Source: Isoetes taiwanensis
Lineage: Eukaryota; Streptophyta; Lycopodiopsida; Isoetales; Isoetaceae
Length of the DNA stretch: 64,000 bases
Direction of reading: 5' to 3'
Assembly (NCBI GenBank): GCA_021234155.1
Contig: JAJEKV010000033.1
Span: forward strand, 2,771,454-2,835,453
Shown here: positions 43,862 through 55,900 of the stretch, in pieces
Position numbering within the stretch: the stretch's first letter is position 1
Layout: each line of letters begins with the position of its first letter
Made by a program: the position numbers and the translations under genes
The notes under the pieces: generated by a model
Seen by the model: only the letters and a program-made list of their open reading frames with translations
Database searches by the model: none
What the model was told of the DNA's origin: nothing

Positions 43862-45108
43862 TGTTGATTGGAGTCCGCAAGGTCAAGAAGTGAATTAAAA
43901 GCACAAAAGGAGTATTTAGGGATTCAAAGAATAAAAAGAAAGCATAAAGAATGCCCACTCTTAGTGGTTGGCATGGGGGGATTTGAGGGAGTTCAATTCT
44001 ATAGGTGGGGGGTTCAATTTCGGTTATTGCCGGAATTCTTTTGGAATGGGAAGAGTTGGAAGGTGGGCTATTCGAGCTTTTGGCCTTAACCTGGAAAAAA
44101 AGTTTGAAGGTTTAGAACAAAGCCTAGAACTTAAATCGGCGCGCTTAGGAGAAAGGGGCCTTAATTTATGATTTTACGCATCGAAAACCCTTTCATATTG
44201 GTTTTGACCGAAAGAGAGGGAAATCCCGTTTATGCCGATTTTGTCCGCGTGAAAATAAAAAGGGGAGAGAAGGTTAAGGGCGAGGCGAAAGACGCTAGAT
44301 AGAGAAGGCTAAAGGCAGAGGCGAAGGTGGAGGCGAGCAATCTTTAAACATTGTAATTGGCTCTATTCTCATGAAATGTCGAGATTTGGAAAATTTTCTA
44401 GTGGAGACACAAGAAAGGGCAACTTGAAGGAGCAATACACCGACTGCTGGGAGAAGAAGTGGAGGGCAAATCATGCTGATCCTCAAAGGAGGGAATTGGT
44501 GGAGTGTGTGGTATGGTCATATCCAACTTGTCACATTTCAAAGGACAAGACACACAAAATCCCAAAAAGGGAGATGGACAAAACCATGAGCAACCTCCAT
44601 GCTATATCATTGTATGAGGGTAGATAATATTGAGAAGCTTGAAAACTTTCTCAACTAGTGGTTTGTAAAATTTATGAGGAAAACAAGTTACCCAGTTCTT
44701 TGTGTGTGATGTGTAATTCTATTCAAGCATTCAATTCAGATTTTTTTTTCTATAGTATGAGTCCCATTTTCAGTCTGAGTCCCAAAGTTCGAGATTTGAC
44801 CCACTTTAATTAAATGCGACTTAGTATTTTAAAAGTTCATTTGTGATTTTCATTGAAACTCAGGAATTTATGCAGCGGTTCTTGAGGATCGAATTAGTCC
44901 AACGGAACCAAAAAAAGTTATTAGATATCTCACAACGTGCCTCAAGTTAAGCTTACTTTAGCTTGAAAAGATCTGGGATAGGCGACCTTCCGTTCTGCTA
45001 AACACACAATCTCCAAATAGTGCTAATAGTGAGGATGTTCCCTCCCTGGAGAATTGTGAAGGAGAGGGGGACTCGTGCAGACTGTCCTCTCTGTAAGTGT
45101 CCTTTATC

Positions 45109-46630
45109 CTAGCCATACAACTCTGCTTTGTAACTGTTGTTCAGCATTGCATACAGTGCTTTCCAACCTACTATAACACATAACCAGATGGGAGTGCCCC
45201 AGTACATGGTAGAAGGAAACTCCACTCCCAAATACCTGTAGTTGGGTATCACCTCTATATTTTGGCACCGATAGGTGAATGAGGGAGGCCTTGGATGACG
45301 TGAGGATAAGATGGGCAACACCTTAGCCTTGGCCAGATTGACGGCATGTTAGTGGACTAGCAAAATATGTCAAGGGCATCCAGGTGGCACTGCATGTCTT
45401 CTGAGGTATAAGCCAAGAGGTTCACATTGTTAGTGTATATGAGCTGCCAATGATCTAGTACAAAAGTTGAGCTCTGACTCTTCATTTTTAACAAGCCAGT
45501 TTTCCAGCTGGTCAATGTAGAGTCTAAACAGTGTTGGAGAAAGAGGGCACGACACCTCTGGCAAACTCCAGTTTGAGAATGGTTGGCCTGACAATCTAGC
45601 TGGCCCTGTCTTATATAGCCTGTATATCACATAGATCCATAGGGGCCCCAATCATCACAATCTTTCCCACAACTTTTCTCGAGACATAGTGTCAAAATCC
45701 TTGGCAAAATGTACGAAGCAGCAATACAGACATTAGCGCCTGGCGGTGATTCCTGCTATCTTCAATCAAAGTTTGTAGTGTAAAAATATGATCAATGGTT
45801 GAATGTTGAGGTCTGAATCCTGCCTGCATAAGGGCTCGCATGCCTGCGCAATTCTTGTTGGTGTGGGGTGAGGTTATGGTCTATATATAGTGCGGTGCCC
45901 TCAAGCCTCACACCATGACGTATTATGACCTCGCTTATCTGTCATTTACCACTATGAACTTGATAATGCATGGGTAGTTGGGGTGTCGAATACCATGACG
46001 GGCTACTCTTGGCAATGTGTATCGGAGCCTGGAACTGCATATACGTGAGGACGAGTGTTTGGATTCACCCAATGAGGCCCTCTCCTGCTTTTTTAAAAAG
46101 GCCACATACCACTACATTATGGTTTCTGCGTCTCTGTTCTTGTTGCTCTCCTTGCTCTCTTAGAAGCGGGGCCATACCTGCCATCCTTGCAGGCCTGTGG
46201 GGAGTTGTTTGCTGCTCGCCCTGCTTCTCTGTGGCCGGCAGCTTGGGTACGGAGGCCTGGACGTCATTTGTCAGGTTAGTAATTCGAGCTCTGTTTCTGA
46301 AGCTCCATTGGTGCAGGATCTGACATGGTGGTAGGATGGGCGCAGCTTGTTGCCAAGCACGAGAACCTGTCACATGTCTACCAGGCCACGCTTATGGCAC
46401 GAGACTTGGCCTGTGCCTCTCACTTTAGTGTGTAGTTGTCGACTTTCCTTGTTCTGCGCAGGGGTATTGGCATCTATATACTCCATGAAGGTCAACTTGG
46501 CTGCTATATCTGTCATTGGTGGATTTGACTGGAAGTCATCACCATCCACATGCATGTCAATGGGGATGGAGGAGGGGAACCTCGGAAAGAACCGTGGGAG
46601 TTGTCATAGCTGTCTAGGACACATGGCTGT
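45109..46630 (-). mobile_element. LINE-3, internally deleted LINE-2 relative (copy B)
   Basis: Near-identical duplicate of 20748-22270, with the RT remnant at 45109-45651 and the ORF1-like part at 46065-46373. Confidence 0.7.
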
Positions 46631-46644
46631 CTAGGAATGCAAAA

Positions 46645-47092
46645 ATTGGGGCAGGGCAGAGAAGTTGCTCTAAGGGCATCTTGGATGTTTGGAATCCAAA
46701 ATGGGGACTCAGAAAACTTCCTGCACAACTGTTTGGGGCGAACATGAATTACGACAAAAATTCAGGACAAAGCAGAGAAGTTGCTAGAAGCGCATTATGG
46801 ATGCTTAGAATCCAAAATGGGGACTTGAAAACGCCCTTGGCAATAACTTTTAGGATGTGATCGAATTAGGGCAGAAATTGCGGGCACAGTAGAGAAGCTG
46901 CTCGAACCTCGTTTTGGATGTATGGAATCCAAAATGGGGGCTCAAAAGTATCCATGCAACTTTTTAGGGCTGACAAGAATTAGGGCAGAAATTTAGGGCA
47001 AAGCAGAAAGGTTGCTCGAAGCGCGTTTTAGATGGTTGGAATCGGAAAAGGGGGGCTCGAAAACATCCTTTACGCAACTGTTTGGGCCAGAG
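46645..47092. repeat. ~115-bp minisatellite, four units (copy B)
   Basis: Duplicate of 22291-22732 with the same unit number. Most differences sit in the second and third units. Confidence 0.8.
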
Positions 47093-49158
47093 GGGTGAGA
47101 GGATGGAGTGTGGAAGCAAAACCCTAGTGAGAGAGAGTTGGCAAAACCCTAACCCTAGAGAGAGAAGGGACGAAGGTGCTAGATCCTTGACCTTGCATTG
47201 GACAGTTCAATCACCCTAGAATGCAAGGTAAAATACATTTCCTACATATATGTAAATGTAAGCTGATCCAAATTCTAGCATGGAGCCAATCGCGGTTGCC
47301 ATACATCATACTTTCTTTTACTGAATGTTGCCCAAGATTGTTTTTGCCAACCACATTTTGCATTCTTCTCCCTTCCGTTGAGAATAGGCAAGAGAGGTGT
47401 GTTGCTCGAAGAACTTCTTGGATACTTAGAATCTAAAATGGGGACTCAAAAGTGTCATTTTTTTACCCTATCTTCTCGCCAATTCAATGCTTTTATCTTA
47501 CACTTAGTGCATTTTATCCCGCATTCCATGGATTTTACTTCGCATTATGAGCTTCAGAATTTGAATCAGCTTACATTCACATCACAAGAATGTCTCTTTA
47601 GCTGAGATTCTGTTGTGTCAATGTTGCCTCCGCCTAAAAGCATTGGCAACATTTCCACAACATGATCTCAACTGAAGAAATATTCTTGTATACAAAGGTG
47701 AACCCTTAGGTCCGTACTTTACCAGCACTCGTCTTGAATTTTGGCATTCATTATAGCCCAAAAGTTATAAGAATAAGAAATTTATAACTCCTGGACAAGA
47801 TCCCACAAATTTTGGCATTCATTATAGCCCTAAGAAATTTATAACTCCTTGGACAAGATCCCACAAGAGTTGCTCTCTTGCTTATCCATCTGCCAAATTA
47901 GCATAAGGTTTATCTCAGAGTAAGATTTTGTCAATGATTTGGCGAGAAAAAGGGGTTTCTGTTTTATTTGTGGAATGTGTCCATGGTTCCAAATTAGATA
48001 TTTCTTATATGCATATGTTCTTCTATATTTGATCTACGGCTTGGACGCAGTGCATTTTTGGACAGAGGCAGTTAGGCGATGGAGGTGCAGGGCAACGCAC
48101 AAATCGTACACAGAAGCCGCTTTCCTTTCCCTCCCTGGCTTTCTTAGGATTGTGGCCCCTGTTTCGGTTTTGTGGGACAGATCCAGCCTTCTTGGACTGT
48201 ATTTCAACTATAGGCTAGTTGTAGGAGATCTGCTTAGTGCTGTGCATGACAAAGTCAGCGATGATGGACCGAATTTCTTTTATTTTGGCCCTGCTTTGAA
48301 AATACAAGGCAGGTTTTGCCTCGTCTTGGCTCACTCACAATAGACACTCTGCATAAAACAGAAGGCAAAGATAGATTCGGTTGTATCCTCCACCCGCCAG
48401 AATCTTCTTCGTCATGCATCATGCATTACCGAAAGCTTCTTCATCGTGCTTAATCTTTCTTCATCATGCATTACCAAAATTCTGGCCCCTTTTTTTATGT
48501 TAAATGTGAGCATGAGTACTAGATCCTGCAGTTGTATATATACTTTCGAGAAAGTTCAAGTAGATTAGGAGAGGGAGTTGGACGAAGAATAAATGCCACC
48601 TCTTCACTCTCATTTCTTCTTATCTGTGTTTTGTAAATGCACAATGGTAGTATATTCATTTCTCATGTGTATGGATTCAAGTATACCATGTATGTATATC
48701 GTTATTTAGGCGTATGGGGTGTGCAAACTTATATGTGGGGCTGATGTGTAAATTCCACCTAATTGGTCATTTGGCATATTCATGGAACTATGCTTGGATC
48801 CAATGATAAAAAAAACAATAAGGATAGTGCAATAAGGATAGTGCAATAAGCATAGCGCGTGTGTTCAAAAAACCACAGAAACACTATGTTCAGAAGTTAG
48901 CGTCCGAATCCGAAAGGCCCACATTGTCATCGTGGCATGAACACGTGGCATCAGATCTTTTCATGCTTGCTTCACTAGAGTGGTGTCTCAAATTTTAGCC
49001 ATTTCTATTGGGCCACATAAGCAAATAAGAAAGAAATAATTTTCCACTTTTAAAAATAAGACATGTCTTATTTGGATAGGTTCAGTTCCTCCTTTTAAAA
49101 GGAATGGAGTCTTATTTTATACCGGGGGATTTTTCCCAAAGATAAAATAAGACAATAT

Positions 49159-49290
49159 TTTTTTTTTTTTTGAAGGCATGGTTGGTGGGACTTGCACCCA
49201 CCCACGTCTCCCACCCGATGGTAGCCAGTGGGTTTTGAACCCTGGTGGGATTACCCCAATCCAAGGCCTTACCACTAGACCACCACCGCG
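49159..49290 (-). mobile_element. tRNA-derived SINE with target-site duplication (copy B)
   Basis: Same SINE as 25122-25258, with target-site duplications at 49147-49158 and 49291-49302. Only the T-run length differs. Confidence 0.85.
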
Positions 49291-49536
49291 ATAAGACAAT
49301 ATCACATATGTTAAAAATATCATTAAAATAAGACGTTTATTTTTTTTGGGTTTTTCACTAGCATTTTATGGTGTCTTATTTTATGACACCTTAATAGTGG
49401 AAAAACTTATGTGTCGTATTTTTTCATTTGGAGTCATAAACTCAAATAAACTCAATGTGACAGTCTTATTTTATAAAATGACTATAGGCTAGTAGAAAAT
49501 CAGCAATTTAGCAACATTGTGCTAGATTGATTTGTG

Positions 49537-49974
49537 ATGGAGGGCGATGGATCTGCTGCCATGGCATTAGAAACGGAAGAATCTCTTAATGCTGTTGAAG
49601 AAAAGGTTCAATTTCTGGAATTGCCCGACCCTGGAGGTCCGTCATGCTGTTCCGTTGATCACGGAAGCTTTATCTTGGAATGGCCCGAGTATTTTTTCCC
49701 AGGATCATACCGTTTAGAAATGGCTTTTAGTAAGCCAAAGGCACTTAACAACAAAATTCAAAGAAATGCTCGATCCCGAAAGCTTCATGTTGAGGCTGAA
49801 GCTGGTCAAGGGTTTAACTTCAGCAGGGCTTATTGCCTGGAATGCCATAGTTTTTTCACAGACTTATCTTCTTGCTTAAAGGGAGGCGACCATGAATTTC
49901 CAGTATCATTTCATCAAAATTTGGATCAGATCGAGTGGGTTTCTATTTACACCGGCAAGGACAGAAGTTATAGG
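49537..49974 (+). CDS. FN3 gene exon 1 (copy B)
   Basis: 146 codons from MEGDGSAAMALETEESLNAV, ending GKDRSYR before GTAATT. The ATG at 49537 follows an AT-rich leader and is the first in frame. It includes FILEWPEYFFPGSYRLEMAF, the first strands of an FN3 domain, with a longer insert than usual. T6 at 49851-49856 keeps it open, against T5 in copy A. Confidence 0.75.
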
Positions 49975-52900
49975 GTAATTAAAAAATTGGACTTGAAACT
50001 GTTGCTTTTATGAGCCTAAAGTTCCCATTTATTTTCCAGATAGAAAATTTGAAACCAGGTATGGGTTACCTGTTTAGATTACGAATTCTACCGGAAACTT
50101 CAGATTCTTTACCTTCTTTCCCAACTTCCAAGGAGAGAATCATTTTCACTACACCCTCCGCCCCAGGAGAAGTAACATCACCATTGCTAGTTGATCGAGG
50201 AAGAACATCTCTCAAGGTAAACAATGGAAACAAAGTTTGCGTCAATGCCTTTCTTCTTATGCATGTTAAAGTATTGAATTTCAAGGATCAACTAGAGATT
50301 ATGGAAGAAATGCAAAGCATATAAACGACAGAACCAAGGATCAACTAGAGATTATGGAAGAAATGCAAAGCATAGAAATTACATGGAATAAAATGTCTTT
50401 CTGTCAGCTATACTTTCTGGATCAAAGATAATCACAAATATGCAAATCACACTTCTTCCTTGAAGTTTGCCGTGAATTTTCAACAAAGATGAAATATAAA
50501 ATTGTTAAACCTTTCTCAATTTGGTTTCAGGCTAGTTTTGGCTATTGGATCTTGTCTTGGGGCATCCAATCTAAGAACAGAGCTATGACCACTGGGCACT
50601 GAATAATCAGGCTCTCCACTTTGCTTCCATTGCACTAATATGGCTGTAAACTCTAATATGAAAGAGGAACGAGAGACAAACGAGCTTATCTGATCTTCCC
50701 TAATCCAATCTACCATAGTGGACTAATACAATACAATGTGCGCCCCCATACAATACAACAGGTCTCTTACGGAAAGGATACCAGTGCAGAAAACTTGAGC
50801 TTATATGCACCTTTTGTTTTCATTGAGGTCTCTGCTATACTTACCTTCTGACAATTTCAGGTGCGATGGTCACCACCTGACATATCTGGCGGTATGCTGG
50901 TATCTACATACCTCATGGAGATGAAGCCGCCTCCTGGAAAAGACATCGATGAAGAAGCAGGACATTACAAGGTAAAACGACATTTTCTAGTCAATGCATG
51001 ACTTGTTTGTTTTGACTAACTAGCAATTCTTGCAAATTCAGGAGTTTGTTCAGGTATATGAAGGAAGGAGACATCTCTAAAAGTCACACGCCTTGTACCT
51101 GGAACTGAGTACCTGTTTCGTGTTGCGGTAAAATTGCCTGTCTTTATCTTTTTATTCATCTTAGCTTCAAGTGTGGGCAGCGAGGCTAGCAAACCTTACT
51201 TTAAAAGGAAAATGTCTCATGTTTGATTCTGTTAACTACATCATCTAGGAGCTTCCTCCTAGTTTTGTACATAACAATTGAAATAAAAGCACAAAAACAT
51301 GACATGGCAGACTTTATCCATGGGCCATCCGACTTAACTGGTCCAGTGCATCCATCTTACCTAGTGGGTCTAAGGCATGGCCTGATCTCCTGCAGTGTGG
51401 TTCTTGTTCGGAGACATCGTTTGTGATTTTCCCGCCCCTTGCTTTGTTCTTAGCTTTTTGGCCTTTTGTGCCTGTCCTTTCCTGAACATGGTGAAATGGG
51501 AAGAGCATTTTATCTTTACCTGTCCTGCCTATTACATCACAAGAGGGAGATATCTTTGTCTCTTCAGACGTCTAATGACCTTAAGCAACTCATGATGTAA
51601 AATGTATATCCTCCATTATTCACACTCAGAAAAGGAGGAGCATCCACAAAAATCGAAACCGCAGCTCTAGTAGCCCAAAGCAAACAAAAATTACCTCATT
51701 CTTTCTTGTGGATGATAAGGCATAACAGAGCGAATGATGGACAGCTCCCCAAAAAAGAAAACTTCATGATATTAAAGGAAAGAAAGAAAGAAAGAAAGAT
51801 TTGTTAACGTCTACGTAAGACCTGAAGGGTTTATGAGACCATAACACGTACAGAATTCAAGACCTCCAGGAGGAAAACCCTCCTGTTATCTAAAGTATGC
51901 AAACAAAAATATTAAGTGACACTAGTGACATTGAAGAAAGTAAAACGAGCTGCAAAACGGGAGTTTCTTCCCTCTTTCCATAAACTCCACATAGGTTTGG
52001 AAACTATGTGAAAAGAATGGGCAATTGCTGTGTTTTTCCAGCGGCTAGAGAAGAATCTAATTTATCTTAGCATTCAGCATTTGGATTTTTATTTCGATCT
52101 TAGGTTCCAAGTTGTTGATCTCCTGGAAGAAAAAGTAAATCAGCTAATTCAGCATGATATAGAGCAGTCCTATGAAATCCAGACATGGCAATCCCACAAA
52201 AACCTTGATTATTTCCGCTATATAACTGATGACTCACCTCTTTACCCAAAATTCTATGTTGTCAACGATTAGTACCTGACAGATTCTTAACAAGTGCAAG
52301 TATAACATTACAAGTGCCTGACATACTGCAAATGTGCGCATGTCATTATGACACTGATCCACTTTGGAACAGCTACCCAACAGATATTATGCTTTTGCTA
52401 CAGAAGACGTGCAGTAATGACACCAGACTGGAGAGTGCACTCCAGGTTTCTGCCATATTGTTTCCATTATGCATGACATTGTCTCTTCGCATCAGTTACA
52501 GGATGAAGTTGGTGAAGCCAAAAGGCATTGCACAAGAGCAGAGATTCTGTCAACTATGCAACTTTGCAATGGTGGAATCTGAAGAGCACCATCCCCTTTC
52601 CGTGCAGTATGTCAGGCAGTAAGAAGTCTTCCAGAGCCCAATGGAGCTGACACTGGCTGTATATGTCTATGGTCCCAGCCAGGTTATAAGAGTCAGTGTA
52701 ATAAAATTGTCTGAAAGAAAGAAAGAAAGAAAGAAAGATTATATTAACGTCTACAAGAGACCGCTTGGGTCTATGAGACCAAGTATACATCAATCATGTC
52801 CAGCTAGGGGCGCATTTGCAGCCACCTAGAGATATTGCTTAAAAAAGGACTAAAATAATGAAATTAAGAAACTTTTGTCTTCTTGGCCATGGGCTCAAAG

Positions 52901-55900
52901 TATAAAGTGATGCCAGACTTGTTTTCTCTTTTGAAGGACCGCTTATGTTTTTCCTTTACTGTTCGCTTTCTTCTTCTAGACACTTTCATGGTTACTCCTT
53001 TTGAGATTGGATGAGATGGTCCGGGACGAGAACCTGCCTTCCGTTTATTATCATTATCACCTCCAATGAGAAAGAGAGAGATCAGCCTTTGTGTAGGATC
53101 GTTTTCATGTCCCGCTCTTCCCCCAGCTTGCTCCTTTAATAGATTTCTTCTATGCACAGTCATTTGGTCCTCATAGGCAATCAGTTTGGAGAGGGAGGTA
53201 GGTTCCCGAAATAGGCAATGGAATCTGCCCCGTATTTCATAATAGACTGGAGATGTGAAGATGAAATGTTCCTCAGACGTAATTACATTCAAGTGACATA
53301 GTCTGCAGATCCTCTTCGGGCGCTCCACCTTGGGTCTACTAGCACGACCAGCTTCAATCTCGAGCTGATGAGATGAGACCCTGAGCTGACCGATAGCATG
53401 TCTCACTTTATGTGCAAGGTGAATATTCAAATATCCTGGTCGCTCGATGAAACCATCTTCATTGAACTCAAGGAAGTGATCTTTGTAAACTTGCATCTTG
53501 GTAGGAAGATCATTTGGAGTTATCCATGTCTTTGATATGTATAAAATTTCCAGATCGTGCCGTATGAGCTGGTTCTTATCTTTTTCAAGTCTCCTTTTTG
53601 CTCCAGGTTTTACTGCAGTATTAGCTGCAGCCACGTTATATTGAAAGGGAGGCAGGTTTCCCAAGCCAAATCCTAAAGAGGCAGCCCATTGCGATGCTTT
53701 TGCGAACCAACATTCCTGCACTTCCTTTTCAGCCAAATCTTTGGAGCTCTTGAGAGCAATCCATGGAAGCCTGCATTGGCCCTGCTGTGAGGACCCGAGT
53801 TGGTGCACTTTGTGCAAAAAGAAGACTAACTGGAATGCTGCGTAGTCTTTCTATATGACCCCATTCTTTGGCCGTCATGTCCATTCCCCACATCAAAGCT
53901 CCGTATAGAGCAGCTGGTCTAACTAAGGTATTGAAAAGATGAAGCTTTGCTGGGACATCCTGAAAATCCGCTTTGAAACATTTCTTCTCTAGCATTGCAA
54001 GTGAGGCATATCCCTTTGTGAGTCTGTCATATGACGTGTCTTTCATGCTAAAGACGGGACCCTTAAATTGCATCCCCAAGTAAGTATAATGAGAGACCAC
54101 TTCCACTTGTTGATTCATGAAAAAGGTGGTGCTGCGATGATGCAAGCACGTGATGTGTTGAAAACCTCTTTTGTTTTGTCCAAGTTCACTTTAAGCTCTC
54201 TTGTGAGCGCAAAATTTCTCAAGTGACATTACATGATGCTGAAGGCCTTCAGGAGAAGAGGATATAAGTACCACATCTTCTGCATATAGAAGGATGGATA
54301 TGCATTCATCAGCTAAAGCAGATCCAGCTCCTCCAAGCGCCGCTACGAAGCTTTCCAGCTCGTCAACGTACCCCAATTGTGCTGCTTATGTCATCCGACC
54401 AGCACCCGGGCACTTTAATTCTTCCCAAAACATTTTCATAGAGCATCAAAACGGCCCATATGACTTGATGAGACAATCCCAGTTCAGTAAGTCTATGAAA
54501 TAGGCGATTCCGAGGGACCGTATCAAAGGCTTTGCGGAAATCCACAAAGCAGCAATAAACTTTTGTTTTCTTTGCTTTAGCTTCCTCAATGATAGACCGC
54601 AAGGTAAAGTATTGTTGAGAAATTTCTTCTGAAACCGGCCTGACCCTTTGCTCTAAGGAGATTTATCTCCGGATGTTCACTGATAATCAAAGACAATGCA
54701 CATCCATATAATCTTGCCATGACATGTCCAATCATTATAAGGCGAGCATATTATCTCATTGAATAAATCTGCCACAATAGGCGCAAGGGTGTCCATTCCA
54801 TGGATCAGAAATTCAGCTTGCAGATCCTCACAATCTTTTGCTTTTCCAGTGTTCAATTTGCTTATAGCTTCTCGGATAAGGGAAGTGGAGAAAAGAGAGG
54901 AGGATTGGGGCTGGGGCTGCAATCCAATGTCAAGCAAATCTGCTTTTCCCACATCGAGCATAAGTGGTCCACACTTTTGGGTCTTTAAGGGGCAAATCAA
55001 ATTTCTGAGCATGAAGCTTCTGTGAAAATTTAGCAGATTTATTACTGTACAGCATGTTAAGCATGTCTTCCCCTCACCTGCTTTATATATGCTCTTTTTT
55101 TCATGCGATCAGCTTTTTGTATGCTTTCTTAGTCGCAATAGCTGTAGAAGAGCAGGCTGCCAACTCTTTCTTGAGCTGCTTGTGAAGATTTTTGCATTCT
55201 TCATCATACCAAGTGTTTTGAGGCATCTGCACACGTCGTTTATGGAAGGATATAGAATTAAAGCATACAATTTAGGCATAGGATCAGAAAGAGAACGGTG
55301 TATTCTCTTTTCCTTAGCAAATGGAAAGATAATTAAAGCATACAATTTACCCGCATAGGATCAGAAAGAGAACGGTGTATTCACAATCCCATAGAGACCA
55401 TTTAGATAAAGGGTACAGTACAGAAAGAGCCAAATAATGCTACTGTTTCAAAAAAACTTACCTTACCAGCATGAAAGCCTATGTAGAAAATTACCTCTAA
55501 CTGATATTCAAGAATGGTAGAACCCCCATCATGTGCAGGAGGATGCCAATTGATGGTAAGCGCAGTTGCCTGACAATCAGTGCACGTCGGGCAGGATGGA
55601 GTTCCAAGAGGGCCAGCTAAAGTACGAAACGAAGCTGCAAAAGTGTGCCCCAATCAGCGCAAAACTTGTGTAAGAAGTGTACCTCTTACAAATTGAAATA
55701 GCCCCACTTATATGACCAAAAGTAAACCTGTGCACAATAAACATTTTCTATAACTAACTACGTGTGCGCTTTTCTCAACCCTTAACTCCTGTTAAATCCA
55801 AATTTTATTATATGTTTCCTGGACAGTCAACTTGCTTCGAAGATTAAGATAAATCCACTGCATACAATGATTATGCCAGTTATGTGCCCTGCCCACCCAT

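Larger units (their letters stand above)
29224..53253. repeat. 24.0-kb tandem duplication, copy B
   Basis: Direct copy of 4854-29223, beginning with TGGAGAGCC at 29224 and ending with TGGAGA at 53248-53253, after which LINE-4 sequence continues. It lacks the 322-bp transposon found in copy A, which accounts for nearly all of the length difference. Host exons are almost identical to copy A. The retrotransposon parts show many clustered small differences, mainly at CAG/CTG. Confidence 0.95.

Noticed and set aside
52713-52738. Plain (GAAA)n microsatellite
   Set aside because: The same run sits at the identical end of several LINE-4 copies, so it is the element's tail.
4854-53253. Duplication is just two haplotypes placed in tandem by the assembler
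   Set aside because: Not excluded, but the junction has microhomology inside unrelated sequences and no gap, and the MITE difference needs two distinct molecules. Kept as a stated refutation test.
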